From: Ipomoea triloba
Taxonomy: Eukaryota > Streptophyta > Magnoliopsida > Solanales > Convolvulaceae
Reading direction: 5' to 3'
Length of the DNA: 64,000 bases
NCBI RefSeq assembly: GCF_003576645.1
Contig: NC_044924.1
Location: 31,406,288-31,470,287, forward strand
The notes beneath the pieces are model-generated. The model was not told the origin of the DNA and did no database searches. It saw nothing but the letters and a program-made list of their open reading frames with translations. The position numbers and the translations under genes are program-made. Below, in pieces: positions 38,010 to 49,623 of the stretch. Position 1 is the stretch's first letter; each line of letters begins with the position of its first letter.

Positions 38010-38056
38010 ACGCAGACGCAGACGCAGACGCAGAGGCAGAGGCAGAGGCGCAGAGC
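38010..38056. repeat. Hexanucleotide repeat in the UBP23 5' leader
   Basis: (GCAGAC)n changing to (GCAGAG)n on the plus strand, which reads (GTCTGC)/(CTCTGC) in the sense of the gene, about 60-105 bp upstream of the UBP23 start codon. Likely transcribed as 5' UTR, followed upstream by a CTCTCTCTGTCGCTC tract. Confidence 0.75.
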
Positions 38057-38509
38057 GACAGAGAGAGCGATATAGCGGTGAAAGCTGGGCTGAAACTTTA
38101 GAATAATGGAATTTAAAATTAAATTAAAACAAAAAATTTGTTCTCAAAAAAAAAAAAAAAAATTACACACACACACAGGCCCAAACGACGTCGGCTTGGC
38201 GGCTGTCTAATATGGCTTGACATCAAACAACTACCGATCGTAAAAGCTCCAAGTTCCTCTGGGAATCCTTCCCCAACGTAAGTACATTGATGTTGAAATT
38301 GAATTGGTGATTTGGATAACGCTCCGATCCATCTCACTCCCAAAAAGCCGCATCTACCAAGCTAAGTTAACAACTTCGATTTCCAACCTAAAATGCATGC
38401 TGAGGTAATAATCTTCCACCTCATCAGTACAGTTATGCAAGCGGATCTTATGTTTAAGTCTATTAATTATATTCCATTTGTTTTTTTTTAAGTAAATAGA
38501 TGTGCTGAT
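38057..38509. other. UBP23 promoter region and unassigned sequence
   Basis: Contains AACGACGTCGGC, a poly-A run and an (AC)n tract (38166-38178). Short open frames exist on both strands (for example 38343-38119 minus) but none has a recognisable product. A plus-strand stretch encoding RKSSKFLWESFPN before a GTAAGT at 38279 looks exon-like but is preceded by a stop. Confidence 0.4.
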
Positions 38510-38880
38510 TAGTATTGTTATGCATAATTTGTCGCTAGCGCCAGTGGGACGGACAATCTGCCTTCTCATCAAAATGGACCTTGGACGAGGTCGCAGTGGA
38601 ATGACCCGATCAGACATTGCTGGTGAAAATTGGTATGGTTTCCTTCTCATCAAAATTTGCGACCGACCTTGCTTCCTTTTTCCATTTGGATAGATAATCG
38701 GCTAGGGTTTCTGTGCTCTATTGATCCAACTTGCACAAGTTGGCGAACTGCTTCTTCTTGGGGATACTACTTGCAAAATATGACCGAAATTGTCCCGAGA
38801 GGTCAGCAAAGGCCGTGATGGACCTCTCGGGCAAGGAGGTGAACCAGTCTTGGGCTTGGCCATCGAAGGTCGCGAAGAAA
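38510..38880 (-). pseudogene. Remnant of a Ty3/Gypsy retrotransposon gag
   Basis: The minus strand from 38880 reads as a gag-like peptide: FDGQAQDWFTSLPERSITAF, then SYFASSIPKKKQFANLCKL, an in-frame TAG, and LADYLSKWKKEA. This is the order seen in plant Retrotrans_gag domains. No protease, reverse transcriptase or LTR is attached. It ends within about 10 bp of where homology to the PG2 upstream region begins (38888). Confidence 0.7.
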
Positions 38881-38988
38881 TTGTATAGTACAAGAAAATA
38901 AAATTGTACTACATACTAGTTATAATTTTTGACATACGATTAAAGGCTTAGATTTAACAAATTGGCATCCATGAAATACATATAATTA

Positions 38989-39235
38989 GGGTGTGTTTGG
39001 TTCACACATGGGAATCGGAATCGGAATCGGTATGTGTATCAAATACTTGGTAAGGATAATGGATTTTGGTGAAAGTATTTTGCACGTTTGGTAGTAGGGT
39101 GCAATGGAAATGATTATTAATTCAATTAATGGGGTATTCCAAATCCATAGTAGTATTCTAAAACCTATCAACCAAACAATAACAATCACTTTGACACCCA
39201 TACCTTATACCAAAACCTGTCAACCAAGCACACCC
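38989..39235 (+). mobile_element. Tourist-like MITE, 247 bp, TSD TTA
   Basis: GGGTGTGTTTGGTTCACACA to AACCAAGCACACCC with TTA on each side (38986-38988, 39236-39238). It is absent from the paralogous site near 17545, where CATTCATCCCTAG is continuous. Confidence 0.9.
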
Positions 39236-40404
39236 TTAATTTTTCATCCCTAGCTTGATTAATTTTTAAAAAATTAAGACAATGAATACAAAAATATGAA
39301 AGAATTCTTTAGAAGACTGACCATATATACAAGTCTTTGCAAGAATTTGGTTAAAACTTTGAAAGAAAATTAGATGGGAAGCAAGTGCATTATCTAAGAT
39401 TTAGGCACATATATTCAGCATTAAATCAATACATTATTGGTCATTGGGTTCCAACTCCCAAGTGAAATTGTCAAACTTTCTACTATTCCTAACTTATGAG
39501 ACAGTATTACGGATCCTCATCATTTGTAATAAGACATGTTGAAGCAATAAATTTCGAACTAATATTAATCAAAAGTGACTATGAAGTCCGGTGGTATATC
39601 AAACCATTCCGAATGATATAACCAAGCTTCATTTGCTTTAGCAAGGTAATGGGCGGCTTGATATCTGTCTCTACAAAGGTACTGAATCTCACAATCAGTA
39701 ATAGAAGATATGAGATATCTGCACTCAAGGAGACGAGGATGACAGAGCCTACATAGGTGCGGTCAGCACAATTATCTGATGAAGATATATAAGTTGGAAC
39801 AAAGATTGAAGCAATCTGACTCCGCTCACCTAAGAAATTATTCAACCATAAATATTACACTTTGATTTAAAAGTATTGTATTTGTCTAAAAAACTATTAC
39901 AATTTTCCTTATAATTAACAAACACTTTATTTATAATTTATATTATTATATTTTTCAGAATAAGTATTACGGCATTTTAGTCATGGTCTAACCTGTCTTA
40001 CGACCAAAAGAGACTCTTCTTCTTCTTCTTCCTTTTTTTTTTTTTTTTTTTTTGGGTATAAAAAGGCCTGGAGGTTGTAGGTCAAAAAATGAGCCCATTT
40101 TATTTTTTAATGTTTAATCTTAAAAAATAAAATCAACTTTATACCTTTAATTTATATCAACTCGGTTGCATGTGTATTGTCCTCCTTTTATCATACTAAA
40201 CTTTTCAACTCTTTGTTTTTCTTCTCAAACATTTCCTTCAGTTTTATATTATTTATTATTTAGTTATGTTTCAATATGAAAGTGTTGAAAATGTTTGAGG
40301 TTTGGGTAATGAGCATGTTATTACCACCCTACCTATGCGGCTATGTCTGCCTGCCTAATTCATATGGAAAAACCAAAACGCTTTCTGGTGCCCCAAAATA
40401 TTGA

Positions 40405-40712
40405 GGGTGTGTTTAGTTCGCATATAAGAATTGGAATCGGTATCGAAATCGGTATCAAATACTTGGTAATAGTAATAGGTTTTGGTGAAAGTATTTTGCA
40501 TGTTTGGTAGTAGGGTGGAATGAGAATGATTATAAATAGTTGAGGAAGAGGAGGAGGAAGGGAAATGAAACCCTTATTTTATTAGGGAATGGATTTTGCA
40601 ATTAAGAGGTAATCAAAAACACATAATAGTGTTTTAAAAACCTGTCAACCAAACAATAACAATGGCTTTGATACTCATTCCTTATAATTAAACCTGTCAA
40701 CCAAACACACCC
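40405..40712 (+). mobile_element. Tourist-like MITE, 308 bp, TSD TGA
   Basis: GGGTGTGTTTAGTTCGCATA to GTCAACCAAACACACCC with TGA on each side (40402-40404, 40713-40715). The unfilled paralogous site is CCCCAAAATGCTGACGC near 18606-18622. Confidence 0.9.
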
Positions 40713-40900
40713 TGACTCAGCATCGGCATTATAATATTATATTGCGTAGGTCAACACACACCAAATTAAAACTAAACTAGTTACAAAAATATCGTCATAT
40801 ATACTCCATTGCGTCACAATTGCATTATTATTACTATTTAATTTCTTCATTTATATGAACATACCTCATATAGTCATATCCTTCGAAAAGTTGTATGATC

Positions 40901-41429
40901 TCTAAATGAAACTCCATTGAATTAAGTATATTCTGCATGATATATGTTGAAACTCCATTGAATTAAGTATACTCTGGTTTGCATGATATATAACATATAA
41001 GAGTAACACTATTCGCATGAAATTTAGGTTTTTTACAATTTTTTTTTCTGTGTGACGGAGAGAGAAGAGAGATTGGTGAGGTTCTTTTGCTAACATGATT
41101 TTCCGTCCAAATTAAAGTTTTTGTAAATATTTTTTCTTTTCTTTTTAAGGTGATGGTGCGCATTCACCAATGTTGCCTAGTGGACGCATACAGTTGTTGG
41201 GTAGTTGCCAATTAACAACCACTTTTATTTTTCCTCTTTTAAAAGCTGCAGAAAACTTGACCAATAATGTGATTGCTCTAAAGTATTGTAATTAATTTTC
41301 ATATCAAGGTTCCTATAATTAGTTAATCAGTCATCACAAAATAAAATCAGTAAATAATGGAATTAATTAGCATGTGAAGGAAATTTTCTCCCTTATTGCT
41401 TGTAACTTGAACGAGATCAAGGAGACTAT
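40901..41429. other. Non-coding spacer
   Basis: No gene seen. A near-duplicate pair GAAACTCCATTGAATTAAGTAT occurs at about 40908 and 40949. Confidence 0.5.
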
Positions 41430-41710
41430 GGCCCTGTTTGGTAAATGGTTGTTGGCTGATTGAGTTGGCTGTTTGGGTTAGAAGGTTTGATTTGTTGATA
41501 ATATTAGCTGATTGTAGAAAGTTGTTTGATAAACTAGCTATTAACTGATAACTGTTTGGTATAATTTCTTTTCTCAAAAAGCTAATTGAAAAGGCTGTTT
41601 TGAGTAGCCTTTTGAATTTTAGCATTTTGGAGTTACAAAAAGCTTATTAACCAAACAACTAATAGTGGTCAAATAAGCCAAAATTGACTGATTATTTACC
41701 AAACAGGGCC
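41430..41710. mobile_element. MITE with 17-bp perfect TIRs, 281 bp
   Basis: The ends GGCCCTGTTTGGTAAAT and ATTTACCAAACAGGGCC are perfect inverted repeats, flanked by TAT on both sides (41427-41429, 41711-41713). Inner blocks (GTTGGCTGATTGAG; AAAATTGACTGATTA) are also complementary. It belongs to a family different from the GGGTGTGTTTGG MITEs and is likely PIF/Harbinger-related. Confidence 0.85.
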
Positions 41711-42101
41711 TATCATTTTAGCTTTATTCATCTCTTATGTTTTGTAGTTTAGTACTCTATTACTTGATACATGAACTACGTGCCATTGTACTAACAATTT
41801 TTGCGGTCGAGTACATATGGGTAAGTTATTCATATGTATATTGTAATATGATATGAAAGGCAAATAAAAAGTATTGATTCCAAATTTTACAATTATATTA
41901 ATATATTATTCGAAAAAGCAAACGTATATATAGTATTATTGTGAGTATATACATTTTTGTACGTATAGACGTAAAGCCAAATGAGGCTAACATAGACGCC
42001 AACAGCTTCAACTATATATAAGTGACAAATTATATGAATTACTTCAATTATATTCAATCATCTGAAAATTAAAGCATGTGTGTATGTATATTTTGAAGCG
42101 C

Positions 42102-43633
42102 TTAGAGGCAGCTCGCCGGCGTAACGGAACCGGAAGACGTCCCTCCGGCGTTAGAGCATGAGGCTTGAGCCGGGTGATTTTTGTACGTCAAGTTTACATC
42201 GTCCAACGTTATGCCACGGCACGGTTGTGTCTTGCTGCACTCGAATGTCATCGCCACTTGCGTCGCTGATGTACCATGTATGTCTTTATACTTTATGTTG
42301 CTTATCTTCACGCCCGAGCCCTGTCATAATTAATCATATATAAAACATGTTTAATTAGCATCATATCATATCGGATGGAATTCGGAATCATAATCAGCAA
42401 GGTTGTTAACTATGATTGACCTGATGAGGACAATTTTGGTTGTTAGGACAGTAATTTTGGTCGATGATGATGGGGTGTTTAACGTTAGACATTACTGCGT
42501 GTTGGAAAACAACATTTTTCACAAATCCATTGCTTGGCCTTGCCCACGTTTTGATCCTCAACCCATTCTGAGTGCCGGTAAAGGTAGCGGTTTTAACCGT
42601 CACATTTTGTACTCCAGCCTCCTGCTCTTTCCAACCTAAACTCCCAATGCTGCACACAAACATATATATATATATAAGAAAGAATCCTTAATTAAAAGAT
42701 TATTCATTTGTAAAGTAAAGGCCGCAATATAATGGAATGAAACTATATTGTTTGTTTAAGAATATATGTTTTTAATTTGACGGACCTGATTCCGTGGCCG
42801 GGGCCGCAGGCGATGTTTTCAATCCACAAGTTGGAGTTCCCAGGACCGATGGAGATACAGTCATCACCGGTGCCGATGTGGGAATTCAAGATTGTTACAC
42901 CTGTCGACGACTGCACGTGGATTCCGTCGGTGTTGGGGCTGTTTCCGGCAGCCGAGACCTTCACTCCTTGTAACTTGGCGTTATGGCAGCTTTCAATGCG
43001 AATGTGAAACTTCTGACTGTTTTGTGAACTTAGTCCGTCGATAACAACGTTGTTTGAGTTGTAAAACGCCAGTGTCTGTACGTAAATACGTATGTATTTA
43101 CCAAAAGTTAGTAAAAAAAAAAAACCAAACCTAAAATAGCTAGTATAAATCATTAGATATATGGTTGAAGATTGTGTACGTACCCCAGCTCCATCTGGAC
43201 AACTCTTGGAGGAGCTTTTGCAGGACCAAAGAGCAGCACCCTTGGCGTCTAGGGTTCCGCCCACAATGGAAACTCCGCTCACCCTTACAAATTTGATCCA
43301 ATTATCAGCCTTTCCAATAACATTATAGTCAGATGGGGCAACAATTGTTCCATCTATTTCAAACCTTATGGCCTTGCTCTTGCATGTTTGGCCTCCAAAT
43401 GTGATCGCACTGCCAAGCAGGAACCTTCCCGACGGGACGTTAATGGTGGCCGGGGAAGTGGAGGCACAGGCAGCCGTCCATGCGGCCATAAAGGCCTTGG
43501 TGGAGTCAGTCTTACCATCGGGTTTTGCTCCATAGCTTTCAACGTTGTACTGAGCATTGGCTGCTAGTGTACATGTTACGTACAAAAAGGTCATGAAGAC
43601 AAGTGAGAAACAATATTGTTTGCACACAGCCAT
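42102..43633 (-). CDS. PG4: polygalacturonase (GH28), complete, 395 aa
   Basis: Exons 43633-43184, 43075-42786, 42649-42421, 42320-42102 (450+290+229+219 nt), GT-AG throughout, stop TAG. The start [12 protein letters not shown] follows the TATA box by 90 bp and begins a signal peptide. Intron 1 happens to be in frame and without a stop on this copy, giving a deceptively long open frame over exons 1 and 2; the spliced form is supported by alignment with PG2, PG3 and PG5. Motifs: NTDG (Asp200), GTGDDC (Asp221/222), GHGIS (His244), RIKTWARPS (from 278). Almost identical to PG3, with one extra residue in the signal peptide and few substitutions. Predicted secreted pectin hydrolase. Its promoter carries the same LTR-like insertion as PG3. 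Confidence 0.95.
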
Positions 43634-43722
43634 GTTTGTATGTATATCACTATATGATGATGGATTGTATGTATTGTAGAGAGAGAGGGAGCAGTGGTGA
43701 GAAGTTGATGAAGGGAAGAGGG

Positions 43723-43730
43723 TATTTATA
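43723..43730 (-). promoter_or_regulatory. TATA box of PG4
   Basis: TATAAATA on the minus strand, 90 bp upstream of the start codon, with an RY-type CATGCATGCATGCA immediately upstream (43737-43750). Confidence 0.85.
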
Positions 43731-43763
43731 GCAAACCATGCATGCATGCAAAGATATAAGCAT

Positions 43764-43973
43764 TATATTATTAGGAGTGTGTATTCTAGGCACACTAGAC
43801 TTTATTTTTCCTTCTCCCTATATTATTAGGAATATTATCATTTATTATTTCTATTTTGATTAGGACTCTTTGTATCCCTATGAATAATTTTTTCGTAAAT
43901 ACTGTATATTTTCGGGTATTCAATAACAATATATCCATCCGCAATTATTATTGTCCAGTTTATTGTTCTCATC
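43764..43973 (+). mobile_element. Short LTR-like insertion in the PG4 promoter
   Basis: Counterpart of 26392-26595. AGCAT precedes it (43759-43763); on the far side AGCGCAGCAT suggests the second target copy with five extra bases. Internal GACTCTTTGTATCCC and TATTCAATAACAATAT resemble Copia LTR sequence. PG2, which shares the sequence on either side, lacks it. Confidence 0.55.
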
Positions 43974-45711
43974 AGCGCAGCATGTGCATGTGTATCGTTT
44001 ATCATTTGTCAATGTTTAACTAACAATTGATCATTATCTGTCATTCTATGCTGCACCTTCAATTCATTTCTTTATGTAGTTATGTATGAATCACCTTAGG
44101 GTATAATATCATATATATATCCTTTGCTGCTTTGCTTATTATTATTATGTATAAGTTATAACTTAACAAGACAAGATTAACCGCTTAACACGGACTACGC
44201 CAAAATTATAAAAACAAAGACACAAGTACAATATTACTTCTTTATAGTTGCATAGTATATTATATTCAATCATCCGCCTAACAATTCCATCACAGCATTG
44301 GGGCTGCTACCATAACCCGCTCTAATATGAATGGTCAATATTAAGTCTTTACCATTATACCAAAAATTATAGCTACTATAGTAAAAATACAACTTTATTT
44401 TTTTTTTATATTTGCCTAGCAATCAACAACGCATTTCGATTGATGGATGTTAGATTCAACCCTCCAAGTCTTTGTCCAACCAAAGAAAAATACTATATAT
44501 TATATTAATAATATGAACAAGTGGAATCAAACCAGATGAAAAAGCAAGAACAAATTTCAAACCCAATCTTAATTTATCACCTGCAGCAAACCATATATAA
44601 CTATATAAGTGTTTATCCACCAAATGATTATATATAATTAAAATTTCATCCCTAGTTTTAATTTATTAACTTTAAGAGTGACCAATGATCATATATATTC
44701 AGTATTACACTAGTCAATTCATTTTAAATACATCTTTATTTAGTTCCTATTCTATTCTAAATAAGTTTAATGTATCATGCATGTCAAACATTAAACCATT
44801 AACTCAATTAACCTAAATGCATGAATAATTTCATATTACGCTATTTATTAATTCATCTACGACGTGACTTATTTTTGTACTTAATAAGTCCAAGACTTTA
44901 TGCGACCTAATATTCGCAAAAAGTCATTTACAACAGTAGCGGATTAGCTGTTTTATACTAGTGGATTTATTTTTTTTAGAGTGTCTAGCTTAAATACGTC
45001 AACTACATTTTTTTAAACCATGCTAAATTCAAAACATATTGTATCCTCAAATGTAGGTTATGAGAAAATATCACCTTAACTAAACTAAGTTGCATGTGTA
45101 TTGTCCTTCGTTTTTCTTACTAACCCTAATTTTCAAATCTCGTTGTTCTTCTAAAACATTCCCTGCAGTCATGATTATGTAGTTGTTTATTACGTTTCAA
45201 AATGAAATTATTGAAAATCATTGAGGTTTGGATACTAAGCATGTTACTAGCTAGCAGCACCCTAGGCATGCTTCATGCCATTGCCTAATTCGTATGGAAA
45301 AACCAAAAGGGGCAATGTGGGCAGAAATGCTGACAGTTGTATATATATCCACAGCACAAGCAGCAGAAAGTCAACAGACAACGAGATTAGTTAATTCAAC
45401 TAGTTACGATAACGTTACGTTACCAAATTCCTTTTATTTGATTGGTTCACATCACTCGCCCTAAGAGCCCACAAAATCGTGAAAAGGTAAATCACAGTAA
45501 TTTAACCGCCTCTTAAGTGAGAAGACCATTGCATGGTGCTCACAATGAGCTCACTACATTAGATTTTTAGATTTAACTCTTACATAGTAACTGTCAATTC
45601 AAGTCTCAATCTTGCGTCTTTACTTGCAATTTATTATCTAAGTAACATCTGAGTTGCATGTGCGAATAATGCACGAACAATTTGATTTCTTCAATTGCTC
45701 AATAATATAGC

Positions 45712-46431
45712 TAGGGGTGTCAAAGCGGGCCGGCCCGCCCCATTAGGCCCGGCCCGCTGCGGGCTTTTATTTTCGCGGGCTTATGCGGGCCGGCCCGTGA
45801 AGCCCGCGGGCTTGGAAGTATACAACCCAAGCCCGCCCCGCGCGGGCTTGCGGGTTTGGCGGGCTGGCCCGCGGGCCTACTAATTAATATTAAAAAAATC
45901 TAAAATTATATATTAAATAATATTTAAAATAAAATATATGATATTAGATTAATATAATATAACAAACTTCACACTGTTCACAGTCCACTAATTAAAAAAC
46001 CACCAAAATCATTAAATTATAAAAACATAGAACACAATAACGCATCAAACAAGGGAAACAACATAAACAAAGTAAAAACATTCCTACATTTTATTATACA
46101 TTAGGAATTTAGGGCAACAGTTACAGAACAGACAACATAATATATATCATCTATAATTAATAATTAATTATATATATTAATTTTTTTTAATAGCATAATT
46201 AATAATTAATTATATATATTAATTTTTTTTAATAGCATGGCCCGCGGGCCGGCCCGCATATTAATTTTTTTTAATAGCATGGCCCGCGGGCCGGCCCGCG
46301 ACCCGCGCGAGCTGCGGGCTTCCGCGGGCAAAGCCCGTTAGACCCGCTAATTGGCGGGCCTTCTTTTTGGAGGCCCTAGCCCGCCCCACTGCGGGCCGGC
46401 CCGCGGGCTTCGGCCCTACTTGACAGCCCTA
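45712..46431. mobile_element. hAT-type non-autonomous element, 720 bp, 8-bp TSD
   Basis: The termini TAGGGGTGTCAA and TTGACAGCCCTA are 11/12 complementary. The target duplication is AATATAGC (45704-45711 and 46432-46439), the 8-bp length typical of hAT elements. The subterminal regions are packed with GCGGGCCGGCCCG-type motifs, while the centre is AT-rich and includes a short tandem duplication (46140-46290). No transposase frame. The PG3 arm preserves the unfilled site with one AATATAGC (reverse complement near 24638-24645). Confidence 0.9.
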
Positions 46432-47094
46432 AATATAGCCTTGAATTAGGCAAAATCACATTGAGGAAAAAAAAGTCAACCAAGCTAAGAGCTAAAAATA
46501 ATAGCACATGAATTAAGTAAGGTACTAGTTTAGGTCAAAAGTTTGATTCACTTATCTATTTTAGTCCCTTCTATATTTGCGTAGCTTTTGTTATTAGCAA
46601 AGTAATACACTAATACATACTACATATAAAGTAAAGAGGTTTGAGTCATTTAAGAGTTTGAATTGGATGCTTAAAATTATGCACATGTAACAATGTCTTA
46701 AGAGAAGTACGTGGAGATTTGTCTCAAATTGCCGGAGACTAATTGAGGTTTAGCTTGATTAATTGTACTGTATCTCGGATGCTATAGACACCAGTGCAAC
46801 GCACTAAAAAAAAAAAGAAAAAAAAAAGAGGTAATACTATACACATTACACGAGTAAAAATTTTACCATACGTATTGACTTACTAGTTTTTCTTACGCGC
46901 GATACGCAAAAAATAGGTGTCCAATATTAGTATTTTATATTAAAATTTTAAATTTATTTGAATTTTAATATAGTAAATAAAAATAAAAATAATAATAATA
47001 ATGTAAAATATTTTTATAAATTGAATATTTATATTTTAAAAAATAGCTAACATATAACTCTAATATTTAATGTTTTTTTAATACTATTGACTCT

Positions 47095-47172
47095 ATGACA
47101 ATGTAGTATCTGAGGCACAAAGTCAAACCTGTGACCTCTCACTTGGAGGGCCACAGCTATGCCGCTTGACCA
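47095..47172 (-). repeat. tRNA-derived SINE-like unit
   Basis: Minus strand: A-box TGGTCAAGCGGC, then GTGAGAGGTCACAGGTTTGAC with a B-box-like GGTTTGACTTT at tRNA-like spacing. It lies in arm B sequence that has no counterpart in arm A, so it belongs to a later insertion. Confidence 0.5.
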
Positions 47173-47713
47173 CAAGGTTTTTGGCATATTTAATGTATAT
47201 ATATTATTATTATTATTGAAGAAGATAAGAAAATATATGGTGCATGCATGTACATAGTAACAATAGTGGAAAAGATAATGGAAGTTATAACGGTAGGGGT
47301 ATATTTGTCCAAAATATTATGTAGTACAATTTTTATAGCATAATGTACAAAAAAACTTAACGGAAAAAATAGGCATAAATGAGGCCAGAAGTATAACCTT
47401 CATTTACATTTATTATATTTTTAGATATATCATGTTGTAATTGATGATGACTATCATTAAGGTGCCTTGATAATACTATTAGATCTGCAATCCGATGTGT
47501 TATATAGAGTATATAAAAAGTAGTGTATGTGGTAGATGTAAATTAAAGTGATATGTTTAATATTAATATCAAGAGTTAATACCAACTAAGAACCCTCGAG
47601 TTTGATGATTTTGCCATTTATAGTCTTAAACTTTTAATTTGGATTTTGTAATCCTCCGAGTTTCAATTTTTGACCTTCTGTGGTCCTCCCGTTACTTAGA
47701 GACGTTTGCACCG

Positions 47714-48850
47714 TTATTTTGAAATGCTACTTCAGGTAGCTTTTTAAAAAGAAGCTAGGAGCTTTTTAACTTTTTTCCATTTTTATCCTTAGTATTTTTA
47801 ATAAATGACATCATTTACCCACCTAACTAAAACCCTTTTAGCCTTTTATCATGAATATGTTTGATTGTAATTTCAGTTTAACATTGTATGGTATTTGAAC
47901 ATTAATTTTTGTATAAACTACTTTTATGAATTATAAACATTTTGTTTTACTTTATATATTTTCAAATATATGTTCTAACTTTATATTTTATTAAAATATA
48001 TTGATTTTATTATTTTATATTTTAATATGTAAACAATATTGATTTTATTATTTTATATTTTAATATGTAAACAAACCTATTTAAATTTAAAACTATTTAA
48101 ATTTTATGAAGATGTCATTTTTAGTCTTTTTATATTTATCAATTTATCAAAAAGCTAATTTTACCAAACACTTTTAAGCATAACAGCTAGCTTAACATCT
48201 TTTCAAATTTCAGCTTCGAGCTTATAGTTTTTCAGCTTTCAGCTACCATTTCAGCTAGGTTTGCCAAACATAGTCTAAATAACCTATAAGCTCTATTTTG
48301 GTAATGTTCTCAAAATAAGCTAGTAGCTTAAAATAAGAGCTTATTTTGAAAATGCTACTTTAGATAGTTTTTCAAAAATAGGCTAGTAGCTTCTTAACTT
48401 TTTTCCACATTCATCCTTATTATTTTAAATAAGTGACATCCTTTACCCATTCCAATTAAAACTCTTTTGACCTTTTCTCTTCAATATATTTCGTTGTAAT
48501 TTCAAATTAACATTTGCATTTGAACAATAATTTTTTGTATGAACTAATTTTATGAATTATAAACATTTTGTTTTACTTTATATATTTTTAAATATATGTT
48601 CTTACTTTATATTTTATTAAAATATATTGATTTCATTATTTTATATTTTAATATTAAACAAACCTATTTAAATTTAAAACTATTTAAATTTTATGAATAT
48701 GTCCTTTTTAGTCTTTTTACATTTATCAACTTATCCAAAAGTTAATTTTACTAAACACTTTTAAGCATAACGGCTAGGCTTAACAACTATTTAAATTTCA
48801 GCTTCGAGCTTATAGCTTTTTAGCTTTCAACTAGGTTTGTCAAACATAGC
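47714..48850 (+). repeat. Two-copy direct repeat, unit about 625 bp
   Basis: Copy starts at about 47714 and 48341 share GAAAATGCTACTT-type heads, TTATGAATTATAAACATTTT, TTTACTTTATATATTTT and CAGCTTCGAGCTTATAG. The outer end, TAGGTTTGTCAAACATAGCCC, looks like a MITE terminus. No coding capacity. Confidence 0.75.
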
Positions 48851-49623
48851 CCTACAGTAAACACAATGACACACATGCCTAAAGCAACCACACTGAGTCA
48901 CAAGTTTAAAGCAAAACAATGGCACACAGGCCAACCTAAATCATCTAAGATATGAAGGAAAATAATACAAGTCAAGAAATTAAAGACAATGGTATGTACC
49001 ACCAATACCACTATGTGGAACTATTCTCAATTTGAAATATTAATGTGTTCCGCACCAATTAAATATATGTACACATTTTCTTTTTAAAATTTTTATGGTA
49101 CGTAGACACACAATTGATCTGTCATATTAATGTTTGAAGCATCATCTTAAACTCCGGGTGGACCGGGTTAAAGAAGCGGAAGACGTCTCATAAAGCAAAG
49201 TCATTGATTTGATTTCCAATGACAATTCACAATTGACATTGAAGATGGAAATTCAATTTGTTTCAAAATAATATAATATAATAATAATAGTAATAGTAAT
49301 AATAAAAGATGAAAATTCAATTTTGCTTCTAATATTACATGTATTTGGATGTCACAAATTTGTCTAAATTATTGAAATTATGATCCTAATTAATTAGAAA
49401 CGTATGGTATGAGATGAAATATAAATTTGTAATCCCAATTAGAAGTGTTAGGTTTCAAATTTTGAATCAATAATCAATCAAAAAGCAAATGTATGTAGTA
49501 TTACATTTGTAGCAAGCTAAGGCCAATTCAGGCAAACTCAGACGCCAATTAACAAGCTAAGCTAGCCTCAACTAATAAGCAACAAATTATATATATTACT
49601 TCAATACAACCATCTGAAACCGC
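48851..49623. other. 3' flank of PG5
   Basis: The part 48850-49270 is the inverted partner of 19180-19600. The part 49480-49620 resembles the 3' flanks of PG2 and PG4 (AAGCAAATGTAT, CAACTAATAAGCAACAAATTA). No gene. Confidence 0.6.

Larger units (their letters stand above)
38888..40900 (-). other. Orphan PG-upstream block
   Basis: It matches the PG2 upstream region 17450-18780 in the same order: AAGAAAATAAAATT; TTAGATTTgAaGAATTGGYATCC-type sequence; ATTATCTAAGATTTAGGCAC; GTATAAAAAGGCC; TTTCAATATGAAAGTGTTGA; and AACTAAACTAGTTACAAAAA. Two MITEs have entered it. On the minus strand a PG gene would be expected beyond 38888, but a gag remnant and then UBP23 are found instead. Confidence 0.75.
41735..47575 (-). 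repeat. Inverted segmental duplication, arm B (carries PG4)
   Basis: Reverse-complement counterpart of 23965-29810. It differs from arm A by the hAT element at 45712-46431, an insertion of about 0.5 kb at about 46890-47400 that includes a SINE-like unit, and absence of the two PG3-side MITEs. Confidence 0.85.

Noticed and set aside
38119..38343. 74-codon minus-strand frame in front of UBP23
   Set aside because: It ends in a poly-A/AC tract translation and has no similarity I recognise; it is probably promoter DNA.
41347..41625. 92-codon minus-strand frame
   Set aside because: Mostly inside the 281-bp MITE at 41430-41710.
42743..43747. A single 334-codon frame as the PG4 product
   Set aside because: It runs through intron 1 by chance; splice sites and alignment with PG2, PG3 and PG5 support separate exons and a start at 43633.
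45695..45883. Open frame of 62 codons in GC-rich DNA
   Set aside because: It lies inside the subterminal repeats of the hAT-type element; the composition is explained by the GCGGGCCGG motifs.
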